64,000 nt of DNA from Pseudobutyrivibrio xylanivorans (GTDB lineage Bacteria > Bacillota > Clostridia > Lachnospirales > Lachnospiraceae), in assembly GCF_010906925.1 (NCBI RefSeq), contig NZ_VTVE01000001.1, positions 1,054,001 through 1,118,000 of the forward strand. Reading direction: 5' to 3'. The notes beneath the pieces are model-generated. The model was not told the origin of the DNA. It did no database searches and worked only from the letters and a program-made list of their open reading frames with translations. Positions within the stretch are counted from its first letter, which is position 1; every line of letters starts with the position of its first letter. Made by a program: the position numbers and the translations under genes. Below, in pieces: positions 1 to 8,628 of this stretch.

Positions 1-1280
1 TTGCGCTCTAAAAGTCGCTGGTTGAGCTTAGCCTTGCGAATATTAGTCTGTTCAAGCATTGTCTCGAGACGCTGCTCTTTAGACTTGATAGAAGCTCTAT
101 TATTAAGAAGCTCCATAATAGCTTGATTATTCTGCTCGATTTTCTCGTTGTTAGAAACAATGGCAGACTGAAGCTCACTGTAATTACCTTTAACAGAAGC
201 AAGACGTTCAACAGCCTCCTCCAATGTCTTATCAAGAGAAGTCTTCTCCTGAGCATATTCTGCAAGTTGCTTTTCCTTGTCAGCCTTTTCAGCTTCGATT
301 TCAGCTACACGACTAGCCAAATTCTCATCTGTAACATTGGCAGAACGAATCTGTTCCTCTAAAAGAAGGATTTCATTCTCAAGCTTGCCCTTCAGTAAGG
401 TAGACTCAGACTGGTTCTGCTTTAAATTCTCAATCTGAGTATCAAGCTCTGTAATCTGCTGCTCTAAAGAATCGTACTTTACGCGAATCTCCTCCTGGGC
501 AGCCTTGCTAGATTCCATATTCTCTTTGGCAATGCTAGCATTCTTCTCAACCTCGTCTAAGTTGGCCTGTAATCTATCAACCTCAAGCATGAAAGAATTA
601 ACATCAATTCTCTTAAGCTCTTCTTTGTATTTTAAATATTGTTTAGCGTCTTCAGACTGCTTTTCAAGAGGTCCAATTCTACGCTCCTGTTCTGATAAAA
701 TATCATTAACACGAACTAAATTCTCTCTCTCGCTCTCAAGCTTCTTAACAGATGCAGCCTTTCTCTTTTTAAACTTAACAATACCAACAGCCTCATCAAA
801 AAGCTCACGTCTATCTTCTGGCTTACCAGAAAGAATCTTCTCAATCTGACCCTGTCCAATAATAGAGTAACCCTCTTTACCTACACCAGTATCGTAGAAA
901 AGCTCAGATACATCCTTAAGGCGGCAAGGTGTGCCGTTAAGTAAATACTCACTCTCACCTGAGCGATAAACACGACGTGCAATAGTAACTTCCTCAAAAT
1001 CAACAGGAAGCACATGGTCGGAATTGTCCATTGTAAGTGCTACGTAGGCATAGCTAAGTGGCTTTCTAGCCTCAGTACCAGCAAAAATTACATCCTGCAT
1101 AGATGCACCACGAAGCTGCTTAGCAGACTGCTCGCCTAAAACCCAGCGAACAGCATCAGCTACATTACTTTTTCCGGAACCGTTCGGACCTACAATGCCT
1201 GTAATTCCATTATGAAATTCGAATTTCATCTTGTGAGCAAAAGATTTAAATCCGTATAACTCGATACTTTTAAGATACAT
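1..1280 (-). CDS. smc: Chromosome segregation ATPase SMC (N-terminal part, cut by window edge)
   Basis: This is the first ~426 residues of SMC, the ATPase that forms the bacterial condensin ring with ScpA and ScpB and compacts and segregates the chromosome. The start is ATG at 1280. The Walker A motif GPNGSGKSN is at residues 31-39, followed by the conserved QG(Q/R) region (GYSIIGQGQIEKILSG near residue 145), and from about residue 170 the protein becomes a long heptad-rich coiled coil that is still open at base 1. The hinge, second coiled coil and Walker B head must lie left of the window. It sits 23 bases after rnc, the usual Firmicutes rnc-smc pair, probably co-transcribed. Confidence 0.97.
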   Translation of the reverse strand, partial: MYLKSIELYGFKSFAHKMKFEFHNGITGIVGPNGSGKSNVADAVRWVLGEQSAKQLRGASMQDVIFAGTEARKPLSYAYVALTMDNSDHVLPVDFEEVTIARRVYRSGESEYLLNGTPCRLKDVSELFYDTGVGKEGYSIIGQGQIEKILSGKPEDRRELFDEAVGIVKFKKRKAASVKKLESERENLVRVNDILSEQERRIGPLEKQSEDAKQYLKYKEELKRIDVNSFMLEVDRLQANLDEVEKNASIAKENMESSKAAQEEIRVKYDSLEQQITELDTQIENLKQNQSESTLLKGKLENEILLLEEQIRSANVTDENLASRVAEIEAEKADKEKQLAEYAQEKTSLDKTLEEAVERLASVKGNYSELQSAIVSNNEKIEQNNQAIMELLNNRASIKSKEQRLETMLEQTNIRKAKLNQRLLER

Positions 1281-1303
1281 TCAATTCTCCCTAATACTTA
1301 TAA

Positions 1304-2005
1304 TTAAATAATATTTATAGAATCTTCCTTATGAAGCATCATAAGTGATTCGTAGGCTGCTTCCTGCTCTGCAGCCTTTTTGGTGCCACCAACACCAGTG
1401 CCCAGTACACGCTTACCAACAAGGGCCTGCACTTTAAATTCCTTGGCGTGATCAGGACCAGACTCAGATACAAGTCTATATGTAATCTGCTCTTTGTAAT
1501 TAGCCTGAATTACTTCCTGCAATCTAGTCTTACTGTCATGGAACAACTGCTTATGTTCAATATCATTTAAAACAAAACGGTGAATATATTTAGAGGCTGG
1601 CTCCATACCGCCATCCAAGAAAATAGCACCGATTGTAGCCTCAAAGGCATCTGAAAGAATAGACTTACGATTTCTGCCACCTGTCATATCCTCTCCCTTT
1701 GATAAAAGGACATAATCCCCTAGATTAATCTCCTTACATATATAGGCAAGAGTAGGCTCGCAGACAATACTAGCTCTAAGTCTTGATAGTTTACCTTCAT
1801 TGAGATCGGTGTAATTTAGATACAAAAACTCACTCGATACTATCTCGAGAACCGCATCTCCCAAAAACTCAAGTCTCTCATTGTCAGAGAACTTTTTCAA
1901 ATGATGCTCATTAGCGTATGAGCTATGGGTAAGGGCCTGTCGTAATAAGCTTTCGTCTCTAAACTCATAGCCGATTGTCTTTTGAAATTCTTTTAAATCC
2001 TTCAA
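1304..2005 (-). CDS. rnc: Ribonuclease III
   Basis: This double-strand-specific endoribonuclease processes rRNA precursors and structured mRNAs. The 233 residues are of normal length. The RNase III signature ERLEFLGDAVLE is at residues 43-54 and the second acidic metal-binding region DAFEATIGAIFLDGG at 119-133. A double-stranded-RNA-binding domain runs from about 157 to 224 and ends in the typical GTKKAAEQEAA helix. It precedes smc and follows acpP, but a terminator hairpin separates it from acpP. The 132-base upstream region contains further hairpins. These could be autoregulatory RNase III cleavage sites as known for other rnc genes, but that is inference. Confidence 0.97.
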   Translation of the reverse strand: MKDLKEFQKTIGYEFRDESLLRQALTHSSYANEHHLKKFSDNERLEFLGDAVLEIVSSEFLYLNYTDLNEGKLSRLRASIVCEPTLAYICKEINLGDYVLLSKGEDMTGGRNRKSILSDAFEATIGAIFLDGGMEPASKYIHRFVLNDIEHKQLFHDSKTRLQEVIQANYKEQITYRLVSESGPDHAKEFKVQALVGKRVLGTGVGGTKKAAEQEAAYESLMMLHKEDSINII

Positions 2006-2093
2006 AATAATCTCTCCATTTCATTAAGGTACCTAAAAGGTAAAACCTTTTGAGTTTAAAGAAAGCATCCAGATAACTGGATACTCAAAAACA

Positions 2094-2125
2094 CGCGCAC
2101 CAACGAAAAAAATCGTCAATGCGCA
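2094..2125 (-). terminator. Rho-independent terminator after acpP
   Basis: On the minus strand a stem of about 13 pairs (CGCAUUGACGA with UCGUUGGUGCG, including three G-U pairs) closes a U-rich loop and is followed by GUGUUUUUG. It lies 13 bases after the acpP stop codon and separates plsX-acpP from rnc-smc. Confidence 0.75.
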
Positions 2126-2137
2126 TATATTTAATTC

Positions 2138-2374
2138 TTATTTTTCTGCAACTGTCTTCTTGATAAGCTCAACAGCATCACCAACTGTAGAAAGCTTCTC
2201 AGCAGCGTCTGTATCAACTTCGATATTGAGTTTCTCCTCAACACCCATGATAATCTGGAATACATCAAGAGAATCAGCTCCAAGGTCATCTACAAATGTA
2301 GTGCTCTCCTTGATCTCTGCAGTGTCTACATTAAGAACCTCTGCAATAATCTCCTTTAATAAATCGAATTCCAT
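2138..2374 (-). CDS. acpP: Acyl carrier protein
   Basis: This small acidic carrier shuttles acyl chains in fatty acid synthesis and supplies acyl groups to PlsX. It has 78 residues, the normal size, and the phosphopantetheine attachment motif GADSLD with Ser35. It starts two bases after the plsX stop codon with a good AGGAGG-type site, so the two genes are translated from one message. The plsX product makes acyl-phosphate from acyl-ACP, so the pairing links substrate carrier and enzyme. A strong terminator follows. Confidence 0.97.
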   Translation of the reverse strand: MEFDLLKEIIAEVLNVDTAEIKESTTFVDDLGADSLDVFQIIMGVEEKLNIEVDTDAAEKLSTVGDAVELIKKTVAEK

Positions 2375-2376
2375 TT

Positions 2377-3396
2377 CTAGTCCTCCTTTTTCTCTATAAC
2401 TATATTTTCTTTGATATGATCATTAATCTTTTGCTCCTTAAAAGTCACGCACTGGAAAATAGTGTTTCTAACCTCTAAAGCCTTGGCACTACCGTGAGTC
2501 TTAACAACAAGACCATTAAGTCCAAGAAGTGGAGCTCCACCGTACTGTGTGGCGTCAAAAGCCTTAAGCTTGTTTTTAAGTGAAGGAAGCGCAAGTGCCG
2601 CACCAATCTTTGACAATAAATTAGATGTCAATCCCTCCTTAAACACAGAAAGAAGTGTACTAGCCACACCCTCGAAAGTTTTAAGAATAGCATTGCCTAC
2701 AAATCCATCGCAGACTACAACATCAACTGTACCTGCTGGAATCTCTCTGGCCTCAATGCCACCTACGAAATTAATACTATCGCACTCTTTAAGAAGAGGC
2801 ATAGTCTCCTTAACAAGAGCATTGCCCTTTTCCTCTTCGGCGCCATTGTTAACAAGGGCTACCTTAGGATTTTTAATGCCAAGTGCCTTTTCCATATAGA
2901 TGCTGCCCATCTTAGCAAACTGTACTAAGTGGCTGCTACGACAATCTACATTAGAACCTGAATCTACAAGAAGTGTAACACCAGTCTTAGTAGGAATAAG
3001 AGCTCCGAATGGAGAACGCTCAATACCCCTGATACGTCCAACAATACCAAGTCCACCTACAAGAAGTGCACCAGAATTACCAGCTGAAACAAGTGCATCT
3101 ACCTGACCTTCCTTAACAAGATGAAGGCCTACAACCATAGAGGAATCCTTTTTCTTTTTTATGGCCATAACTGGGTGTTCTGCAGTCTCAATAACCTCTG
3201 TAGCATTTTTTATCTCAATCTGCTCTGCTGGATAAGAATGATTAGCAAGTTCAGCCTTAATCACGTCCTCCTTACCAACAAGAACAACCTTAACTTCTTT
3301 ACTCTCATTAACGGCATTAACAGCACCCTGAACCATAGCTGAAGGTGCGTTATCACCGCCCATTGCATCAAGTGCAACAACAGTCAAATTGCTCAT
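2377..3396 (-). CDS. plsX: Phosphate acyltransferase PlsX
   Basis: PlsX converts acyl-ACP and phosphate to acyl-phosphate, the donor used by PlsY for the first step of phospholipid synthesis. The 339-residue length fits the family. The N-terminal VALDAMGGDNAP at residues 7-18 is the family signature, with GNSGAL near 105 and a conserved C-terminal QYGGAPLLGLNG. It is preceded by GAAAGGAT about seven bases before ATG. It heads a plsX-acpP operon and lies downstream of rpmF, but the rpmF terminator lies between them, so plsX probably has its own promoter in 3397-3460. Confidence 0.97.
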   Translation of the reverse strand: MSNLTVVALDAMGGDNAPSAMVQGAVNAVNESKEVKVVLVGKEDVIKAELANHSYPAEQIEIKNATEVIETAEHPVMAIKKKKDSSMVVGLHLVKEGQVDALVSAGNSGALLVGGLGIVGRIRGIERSPFGALIPTKTGVTLLVDSGSNVDCRSSHLVQFAKMGSIYMEKALGIKNPKVALVNNGAEEEKGNALVKETMPLLKECDSINFVGGIEAREIPAGTVDVVVCDGFVGNAILKTFEGVASTLLSVFKEGLTSNLLSKIGAALALPSLKNKLKAFDATQYGGAPLLGLNGLVVKTHGSAKALEVRNTIFQCVTFKEQKINDHIKENIVIEKKED

Positions 3397-3460
3397 ACTA
3401 TTATCCTTTCTAACATACTTATAAAAGTATACTTTATATAAAAGAATAATTCAATTCAAA

Positions 3461-3487
3461 TAAAAACCTCTCGGCATAACCGAGAGG
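3461..3487 (-). terminator. Rho-independent terminator after rpmF
   Basis: A perfect 8-base-pair stem (CCTCTCGG/CCGAGAGG, arms 3467-3474 and 3480-3487) with a 5-base loop is followed on the minus strand by TTTTTATTT. It lies immediately after the rpmF stop codon. Confidence 0.9.
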
Positions 3488-3494
3488 CTTTGAA

Positions 3495-3674
3495 TTAATC
3501 TACTGCTACGATCTCTTTCTTGTTGTATGATCCGCAAGCTTTGCAAACTCTATGTGGAACCATAAGCTCACCGCACTTAGAACACTTAACAAGTGTTGGG
3601 TTGCTCATTTTCCAGTTTGCTCTTCTTTTATCTCTTCTTCCCTTAGAAGATTTGTTCTTTGGACAAATAGACAT
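3495..3674 (-). CDS. rpmF: 50S ribosomal protein L32
   Basis: This 59-residue protein is the zinc-ribbon ribosomal protein L32 of the large subunit. The sequence starts MSICPKNKSSKGRRDKRRAN and carries two Cys pairs, CSKC near residue 31 and CKAC near 45, so it is the zinc-binding (C+) form. It starts one base after the yceD stop codon with a GGAGG-type site inside the yceD tail, the conserved yceD-rpmF pair. A terminator follows directly. Confidence 0.96.
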   Translation of the reverse strand: MSICPKNKSSKGRRDKRRANWKMSNPTLVKCSKCGELMVPHRVCKACGSYNKKEIVAVD

Positions 3675-3675
3675 G

Positions 3676-4206
3676 CTATTTCACCTCCTTAAAGCTATTA
3701 AAGACATCTAAAAATTGTGCCATTCTAGGATCTAAAACTGTATCATCACACTGGCAAGGCTCTAAGTTGCGATTCTTACCACAGACTGGGCATATACCCT
3801 TACAGTCATCCTGGCACAATATCTTTGCCGGGAAATTCACTAAGATCTCGTCTAAAATGAGTTCATCTATATCAATCTCCTCACCATCAACAAATGAGTA
3901 AGGACCAATATCATCATCAGTAACTACCTGTCCTTCTGAAACTTCAACAGTCTCATCAGCCACAACAGGAATATCAAATGATACCTGACTCAAGCATCTA
4001 TCACAAGCACCTACGATAGTACATTTAGTACTAAAGGTAATATGAAGCTTGCCTGTGCCAATCATAGATAGAACTACATCAAATGGCTCTACGTGACTGA
4101 TAGAAAAATCACTGCCAAGATAAGAAAACTCATGTATGTCGCAAACTCCAGTAAATTTCTTATTTTGATCAGGTAATGAAGTAATATCCTTAATAGAAAT
4201 CTTCAT
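3676..4206 (-). CDS. YceD/DUF177 family protein
   Basis: This 176-residue protein belongs to the YceD (DUF177) family, which is almost always encoded just upstream of rpmF and has been linked to large-subunit rRNA accumulation. It has the family layout: an N-terminal beta-rich half, a central Cys pair CDRCL near residue 70, an acidic stretch around 105-130, and a C-terminal cysteine cluster (CQDDCKGICPVCGKN) that could bind metal. Its promoter at 4233-4261 is a full consensus match, consistent with strong expression of a ribosome-related operon. Confidence 0.88.
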   Translation of the reverse strand: MKISIKDITSLPDQNKKFTGVCDIHEFSYLGSDFSISHVEPFDVVLSMIGTGKLHITFSTKCTIVGACDRCLSQVSFDIPVVADETVEVSEGQVVTDDDIGPYSFVDGEEIDIDELILDEILVNFPAKILCQDDCKGICPVCGKNRNLEPCQCDDTVLDPRMAQFLDVFNSFKEVK

Positions 4207-4232
4207 AAATATCTCCTATCCACACTTTGTCA

Positions 4233-4261
4233 ATTATACATAGCTAAAATATGCTTGTCAA
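4233..4261 (-). promoter_or_regulatory. Consensus sigma-A promoter for yceD-rpmF
   Basis: On the minus strand TTGACA (4256-4261) and TATAAT (4233-4238) are separated by exactly 17 bases. Both hexamers match the consensus perfectly. It lies 27 bases before the yceD start codon. Confidence 0.88.
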
Positions 4262-4308
4262 ACACTTTCTGCAAATTTTAACACATTATTTAAAAATTCA
4301 TTTAACAA

Positions 4309-5502
4309 TTATTTAGAAACGATAGCTGCTGTATCTCTTGCAATCATAACCTCTTCATTTGTAGGGATAACGAATACCTTAACCTTTGAAGAATCAGAAG
4401 AGATAAGCTTGTCCTCTGAAGGGCCATCATTTCTAGAAGCATCAAGCTCTACACCCATAAATCCAAGGTGATCACATACAGCCTGACGAAGGCCTGCATT
4501 GTTCTCTCCAAGACCAGCTGTGAAGCAAATCATATCTACACCATTCATAGCTGCAGCATATGCACCGACATACTTAGCAATACGATATGCAATCATGTCC
4601 ATAGCAAGCTGTGCTCTCTTATTGCCCTCTGCAGAAGCTGCAAGAAGATCTCTGAAATCTGATGAAAGACCAGAAATACCAAGTGCACCAGACTCCTTGT
4701 TAAGAACATTCATAACACCTGCAAAATCAAGTCCCTCTTTCTTAGCCATGTACTCAACAGCTGAAGGATCGATATCACCAGAACGTGTACCCATAACAAG
4801 GCCCTCAAGTGGAGAAAGACCCATTGAAGTGTCTACTGACTTGCCATTTAATACTGCACAGCAAGAAGCACCGTTACCAATGTGACATACAATAATCTTA
4901 GAGTTGTTGATATCTGCACCAGCGAACTCGCATACTCTCTTTGATACATAGCTATGGCTAGTACCGTGGAAACCGTAGCGACGAACTCCGTACTGCTCAT
5001 AATACTTGTAAGGAACAGCATACATGTATGCTTCCTGAGGCATTGTCTGATGGAAAGCTGTATCGAATACGCCTACCTGTGGCTTACCTGGCATAAGCTC
5101 ACGACATGCATTAATACCAATAATATTTGCTGGATTGTGAAGTGGAGCAAGGTCATTGCACTCTTCTACAACCTTAATCATCTCATCTGTGATAAGAGCT
5201 GAAGCTGCGAACTTCTCACCGCCATGTACAACTCTGTGACCTACAGCATCAATCTCGTCAAGTGATGCAATAGCACCAGTACTAGCATTAGTAATAGCAT
5301 CAATAACTGCTGCTACAGCCTCTTTGTGAGTAGGCATTGGAATGTCTGTAATCTCCTTATCAAGTCCAGCCTTCTGATATACGATACGACCATCGATACC
5401 AATTCTCTCGCAAAGGCCCTTGCAAAGTACTTGCTCGCTCTCTGAGTCAATTACCTGATACTTAAGAGATGAGCTACCACAGTTGATAACTAAAATCTTC
5501 AT
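4309..5502 (-). CDS. ackA: Acetate kinase
   Basis: AckA interconverts acetyl-phosphate + ADP and acetate + ATP, the ATP-yielding last step of acetate fermentation. The 397 residues carry both acetate/propionate-kinase signatures: LVINCGSSSLKYQV near residue 4 and GHRVVHGGEKF near 88, plus FDTAFHQTMP near 145 and the nucleotide-binding GIGNGAS-like stretch CHIGNGASC. The usual partner pta is not adjacent. The gene is alone on its transcript and divergent from tmcAL, whose product consumes acetate and ATP. I see no clear terminator before the yceD promoter. Confidence 0.97.
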   Translation of the reverse strand: MKILVINCGSSSLKYQVIDSESEQVLCKGLCERIGIDGRIVYQKAGLDKEITDIPMPTHKEAVAAVIDAITNASTGAIASLDEIDAVGHRVVHGGEKFAASALITDEMIKVVEECNDLAPLHNPANIIGINACRELMPGKPQVGVFDTAFHQTMPQEAYMYAVPYKYYEQYGVRRYGFHGTSHSYVSKRVCEFAGADINNSKIIVCHIGNGASCCAVLNGKSVDTSMGLSPLEGLVMGTRSGDIDPSAVEYMAKKEGLDFAGVMNVLNKESGALGISGLSSDFRDLLAASAEGNKRAQLAMDMIAYRIAKYVGAYAAAMNGVDMICFTAGLGENNAGLRQAVCDHLGFMGVELDASRNDGPSEDKLISSDSSKVKVFVIPTNEEVMIARDTAAIVSK

Positions 5503-5632
5503 AATAATATATATTCCTTTCTTTCTTTAAAATACAAAAAAATACATTTAATATTATAGCACTAAAAAAATACATAACAATAGAATTTTATAGTATAATT
5601 CACCTATAAAAAGTATTTTCGGAGGAACAAAA

Positions 5633-6805
5633 ATGGTAGTTGGAATCGTGGCAGAATACAATCCATTTCACAATGGTCACAAACTTCAAATCGAATACGC
5701 TAAATCTGTTTTAAAAGCTGACCAGATTATAGTTGCCATGTCCGGTTCCTTTACTCAAAGAGGCGAAATAGCCTGCTTCGATAAATACACGAGAGCTAAG
5801 GCTGCCCTATTATGTGGTGCCGATATCGTACTTGAAATTCCAACCATTTTTGCCACATCTTCTGCACGAGAATTTGCATCAGCAGGTGTACAGCTCCTTG
5901 CAAGCTCTGGCGTCGTAGATACCCTTTTATTTTCCGGTGAGTGCGACAATAGGGAATTATTTATTAGCGAAAGCAGAAAACTTCTTGAGCTAGAGCAATC
6001 TGGCGATTTCAATAATGAAGTAAACAGCCTCATGTCCCAAGGCATTAGCTATGCCACTGCAAGAGCAAAAGCATTAAAGACATTTCTAGATGAAGAATTA
6101 ATATCATCTCCTAATAATATTTTAGGACTTGAATATTGTAGATATATCAATGAGCATAGCCTTTCTATGGATGTTGCTGTAATGAAAAGACAAGGAAACA
6201 AATACGAAGACCTAAGTCTATCTGGAGATTTAAGCTCAGCTAGCTCTATACGCCAGCATTACAAGCTCCACAAGGAGTACGAAGCCATCCCCCTGGAGGC
6301 AAAAAACCTTTATGAAAACAGCACTTTTATCTATTCAGAGGACGTTTCTGAAATGTTACATTATAAACTTATTACAACTGACTCATTTGATGAATACTTG
6401 GATTGCAATAGTGACCTATCCGATAGAATAAAAAACAAACTTAATGACTATACTGATTTCACATCCTTCTGTCAGTTACTTAAAAGCAAGAATATGGAGT
6501 ATTCTCGCATAAGCCGTGCTCTATGCCACATACTTATAGGAATTACAGATTCAGATTTTAAGGCTGCCAAAGAAAAGGGATATTGCACCTATATAAGAAT
6601 GCTTGGGTTCAGCAAAAATGGCAGCACTATCCTTTCTAAAATAAAAGAAAAAGGAGCTGCACCTCTTTTAACAGCTCCTGATAATTCTATAATTAATAAA
6701 TATGATATTCTTTCCAGCGATATTCTAAGGGCAATAGTGACCTCAAAAACATGCACTTCTTCCCCTACAGAATACACAAGAAAATTCGAATTAGTAAATA
6801 TTTAA
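5633..6805 (+). CDS. tmcAL: tRNA(Met) cytidine acetate ligase TmcAL
   Basis: TmcAL (YlbM family) activates acetate with ATP and acetylates C34 of elongator tRNA-Met to ac4C, improving AUG reading. The 390 residues start with GIVAEYNPFHNGHK, which contains the nucleotidyltransferase HxGH motif (residues 13-16), followed by MSGSFTQRGE near 36. The start is supported by GGAGG seven bases before ATG. It is the first plus-strand gene, divergent from ackA across a 130-base AT-rich region with a TATAAT box at 5594-5599. A hairpin at 6801-6840 ends it. Confidence 0.92.
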   Translation: MVVGIVAEYNPFHNGHKLQIEYAKSVLKADQIIVAMSGSFTQRGEIACFDKYTRAKAALLCGADIVLEIPTIFATSSAREFASAGVQLLASSGVVDTLLFSGECDNRELFISESRKLLELEQSGDFNNEVNSLMSQGISYATARAKALKTFLDEELISSPNNILGLEYCRYINEHSLSMDVAVMKRQGNKYEDLSLSGDLSSASSIRQHYKLHKEYEAIPLEAKNLYENSTFIYSEDVSEMLHYKLITTDSFDEYLDCNSDLSDRIKNKLNDYTDFTSFCQLLKSKNMEYSRISRALCHILIGITDSDFKAAKEKGYCTYIRMLGFSKNGSTILSKIKEKGAAPLLTAPDNSIINKYDILSSDILRAIVTSKTCTSSPTEYTRKFELVNI

Positions 6806-6840
6806 AAATGCCAGCACCTTCAAAAGATGCCGGCATTTTT
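6801..6840. terminator. Bidirectional terminator between convergent tmcAL and chemoreceptor genes
   Basis: The inverted repeat AAATGCC.GCA ... TGCCGGCATTT is flanked by A-runs on the left and T-runs on the right, so it can terminate both strands. One A/C mismatch on the plus strand becomes a G-U pair on the minus strand. Confidence 0.85.
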
Positions 6841-6843
6841 GTT

Positions 6844-8613
6844 TTATAATGACTTAAATTTCTGGGTTGTATCGTTAAGCTGCTCTGTAACCTCTGTATT
6901 TCTGTCCATGGCATCAAAGATTTTCTTGATACCTGTAACGATTTCAGTTGAGTTTTCAGCACTCATATTAATTGCAAGAGAACTTTCCTGAACTGAATTT
7001 GTGATAGTGTCAACAGATTCAACCATGGCTTGCATGATTTCATTAAGGCTATCAGCTTTTTCGCTAAACTCTGTAAGCATCTCATTCATTACATCAGCTG
7101 TCTTACCATATTTCTCGCCAGTGTCTACATATTCATTGTAGTCACCGATAACAGTTCCGTTAATGAAATCAAGAGCTTCTTGGGCATTCTTAGCAAGATT
7201 GTTAACTGCGGCAGTAACCTCGTTAGCAATATCCTGAATAGTTGCAGCTGTCTGTCTTGAATTTGCAGCAAGGGAACTAATTTCATCTGCTACAACAGCA
7301 AATCCCTTTCCTGCCTCACCGGCACGAGCCGCCTCAATCGAAGCATTAAGAGCAAGAAGATTTGTCTGACTAGCTATATCTAAGATATCATCTGTAAGAT
7401 CTGTAATCTGACTAACCTTTTCAGATTCCTTAACCGACTTAGTAAGTGTCTCAGAAAGGATAGCAACTCTATCGCCTGCATCTGCCTTCTTAACATTAAC
7501 TTTAACCTGAAGCTCGTCTGCTTCTTGCTTAATTTCGTTAGCAGTTTCAGTTCCAACATTAGCCTGGTCTGTAATTCTCTGTGCTGCCTGTTTTACATCA
7601 TCAACTCGCTCGTTAATTGATTCGAGGATACCAACAACAGACTCCATATTTGCTGATAGCTCTTCAAGTGCAGCAGATGAATTGGTTACATTATCATCTG
7701 CAATTCGAAGCTGTGAGCTAACCTGCTCAGAACTTTCAGAAAGAACTATAGTACCATCTTTCACATCTTTCATGATGCCTTGCAATGTAGCAATAAAAAG
7801 ATTGATACCGTTTTTGATATACATAAGCTCTGACTTTGTCTTAGTGTTGATTCTTGCTGTAAGATCGCCTTCACCCATTTCAATCTTTCTAATAATTCCA
7901 TTAACCTCATCACTAATAGATTTAATCCTTTTAACTACTGTAACATAAGTAATGATGAAGTTAAGAACAATAAGAATAAGAACAATTGCTGTACCAATAA
8001 TGGAAACAATAGTTCCGCTAGAAAGCAAATCATTCATCATTGTCTTTGTATTTTTAGCATTATCTTGAACAGCAGTATCAAGAACCTTTGTAGAATGAAT
8101 TATTGCGACCTTTTGAATCTCTGCCTTATCAAATAAAATCTTATAGGCATTAGTCTGATCTCCCGCATCACATTTTGCTATAGCATTATCAATATACTCA
8201 CACAACTTCTTATACTGCTCTTCAATTTCAAGCATCTGATTTTTTGCTGACTCATTATTATAAGTACTAAAATCATTATTCAAATCAGCAATATCCTGCT
8301 CTATTGCAGATTTAGCTACATCAAGCTGAGGAAGTAATGCTCCTTGCGTTTCAACAGAATTAGAAGCAACATATCCTGTAACCTGATCGTAGTATGACAT
8401 AATGTCAGTCTTTAAATTAGCCTCATGAGATGTAAGCTCCATCATAGAATCAAACATCTCAATACTGCTTGTGGTAGATTTATTCATAGCATTCATAATA
8501 AGTGCCATGACAATAAGGAAAGCAATTAGCATTCCTAAATTGAGGGCTGAAATTTGAACTACGATTGAATTAATACCACTTACTTTTGCATTGTTATTAG
8601 AATTCTTAGCCAT
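6844..8613 (-). CDS. Methyl-accepting chemotaxis protein
   Basis: This 589-residue transmembrane chemoreceptor has a first membrane segment at about 20-42, an extracellular four-helix-bundle-type sensor at 43-200, a second segment at 201-224, a HAMP domain at about 225-278 and a long cytoplasmic coiled coil. The conserved hairpin tip that contacts CheA/CheW ([20 protein letters not shown]) is at about 412-431. It starts 15 bases after the stop of a lipoprotein solute-binding gene, suggesting that the binding protein presents its ligand to this receptor. The ligand is unknown. Confidence 0.95.
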   Translation of the reverse strand: MAKNSNNNAKVSGINSIVVQISALNLGMLIAFLIVMALIMNAMNKSTTSSIEMFDSMMELTSHEANLKTDIMSYYDQVTGYVASNSVETQGALLPQLDVAKSAIEQDIADLNNDFSTYNNESAKNQMLEIEEQYKKLCEYIDNAIAKCDAGDQTNAYKILFDKAEIQKVAIIHSTKVLDTAVQDNAKNTKTMMNDLLSSGTIVSIIGTAIVLILIVLNFIITYVTVVKRIKSISDEVNGIIRKIEMGEGDLTARINTKTKSELMYIKNGINLFIATLQGIMKDVKDGTIVLSESSEQVSSQLRIADDNVTNSSAALEELSANMESVVGILESINERVDDVKQAAQRITDQANVGTETANEIKQEADELQVKVNVKKADAGDRVAILSETLTKSVKESEKVSQITDLTDDILDIASQTNLLALNASIEAARAGEAGKGFAVVADEISSLAANSRQTAATIQDIANEVTAAVNNLAKNAQEALDFINGTVIGDYNEYVDTGEKYGKTADVMNEMLTEFSEKADSLNEIMQAMVESVDTITNSVQESSLAINMSAENSTEIVTGIKKIFDAMDRNTEVTEQLNDTTQKFKSL

Positions 8614-8628
8614 TTCATTTCCCCCTTT

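Noticed and set aside
123-1200. Plus-strand open frames opposite smc
   Set aside because: They are antisense shadows of the SMC coiled coil; composition is hydrophobic nonsense, with no ribosome binding sites.
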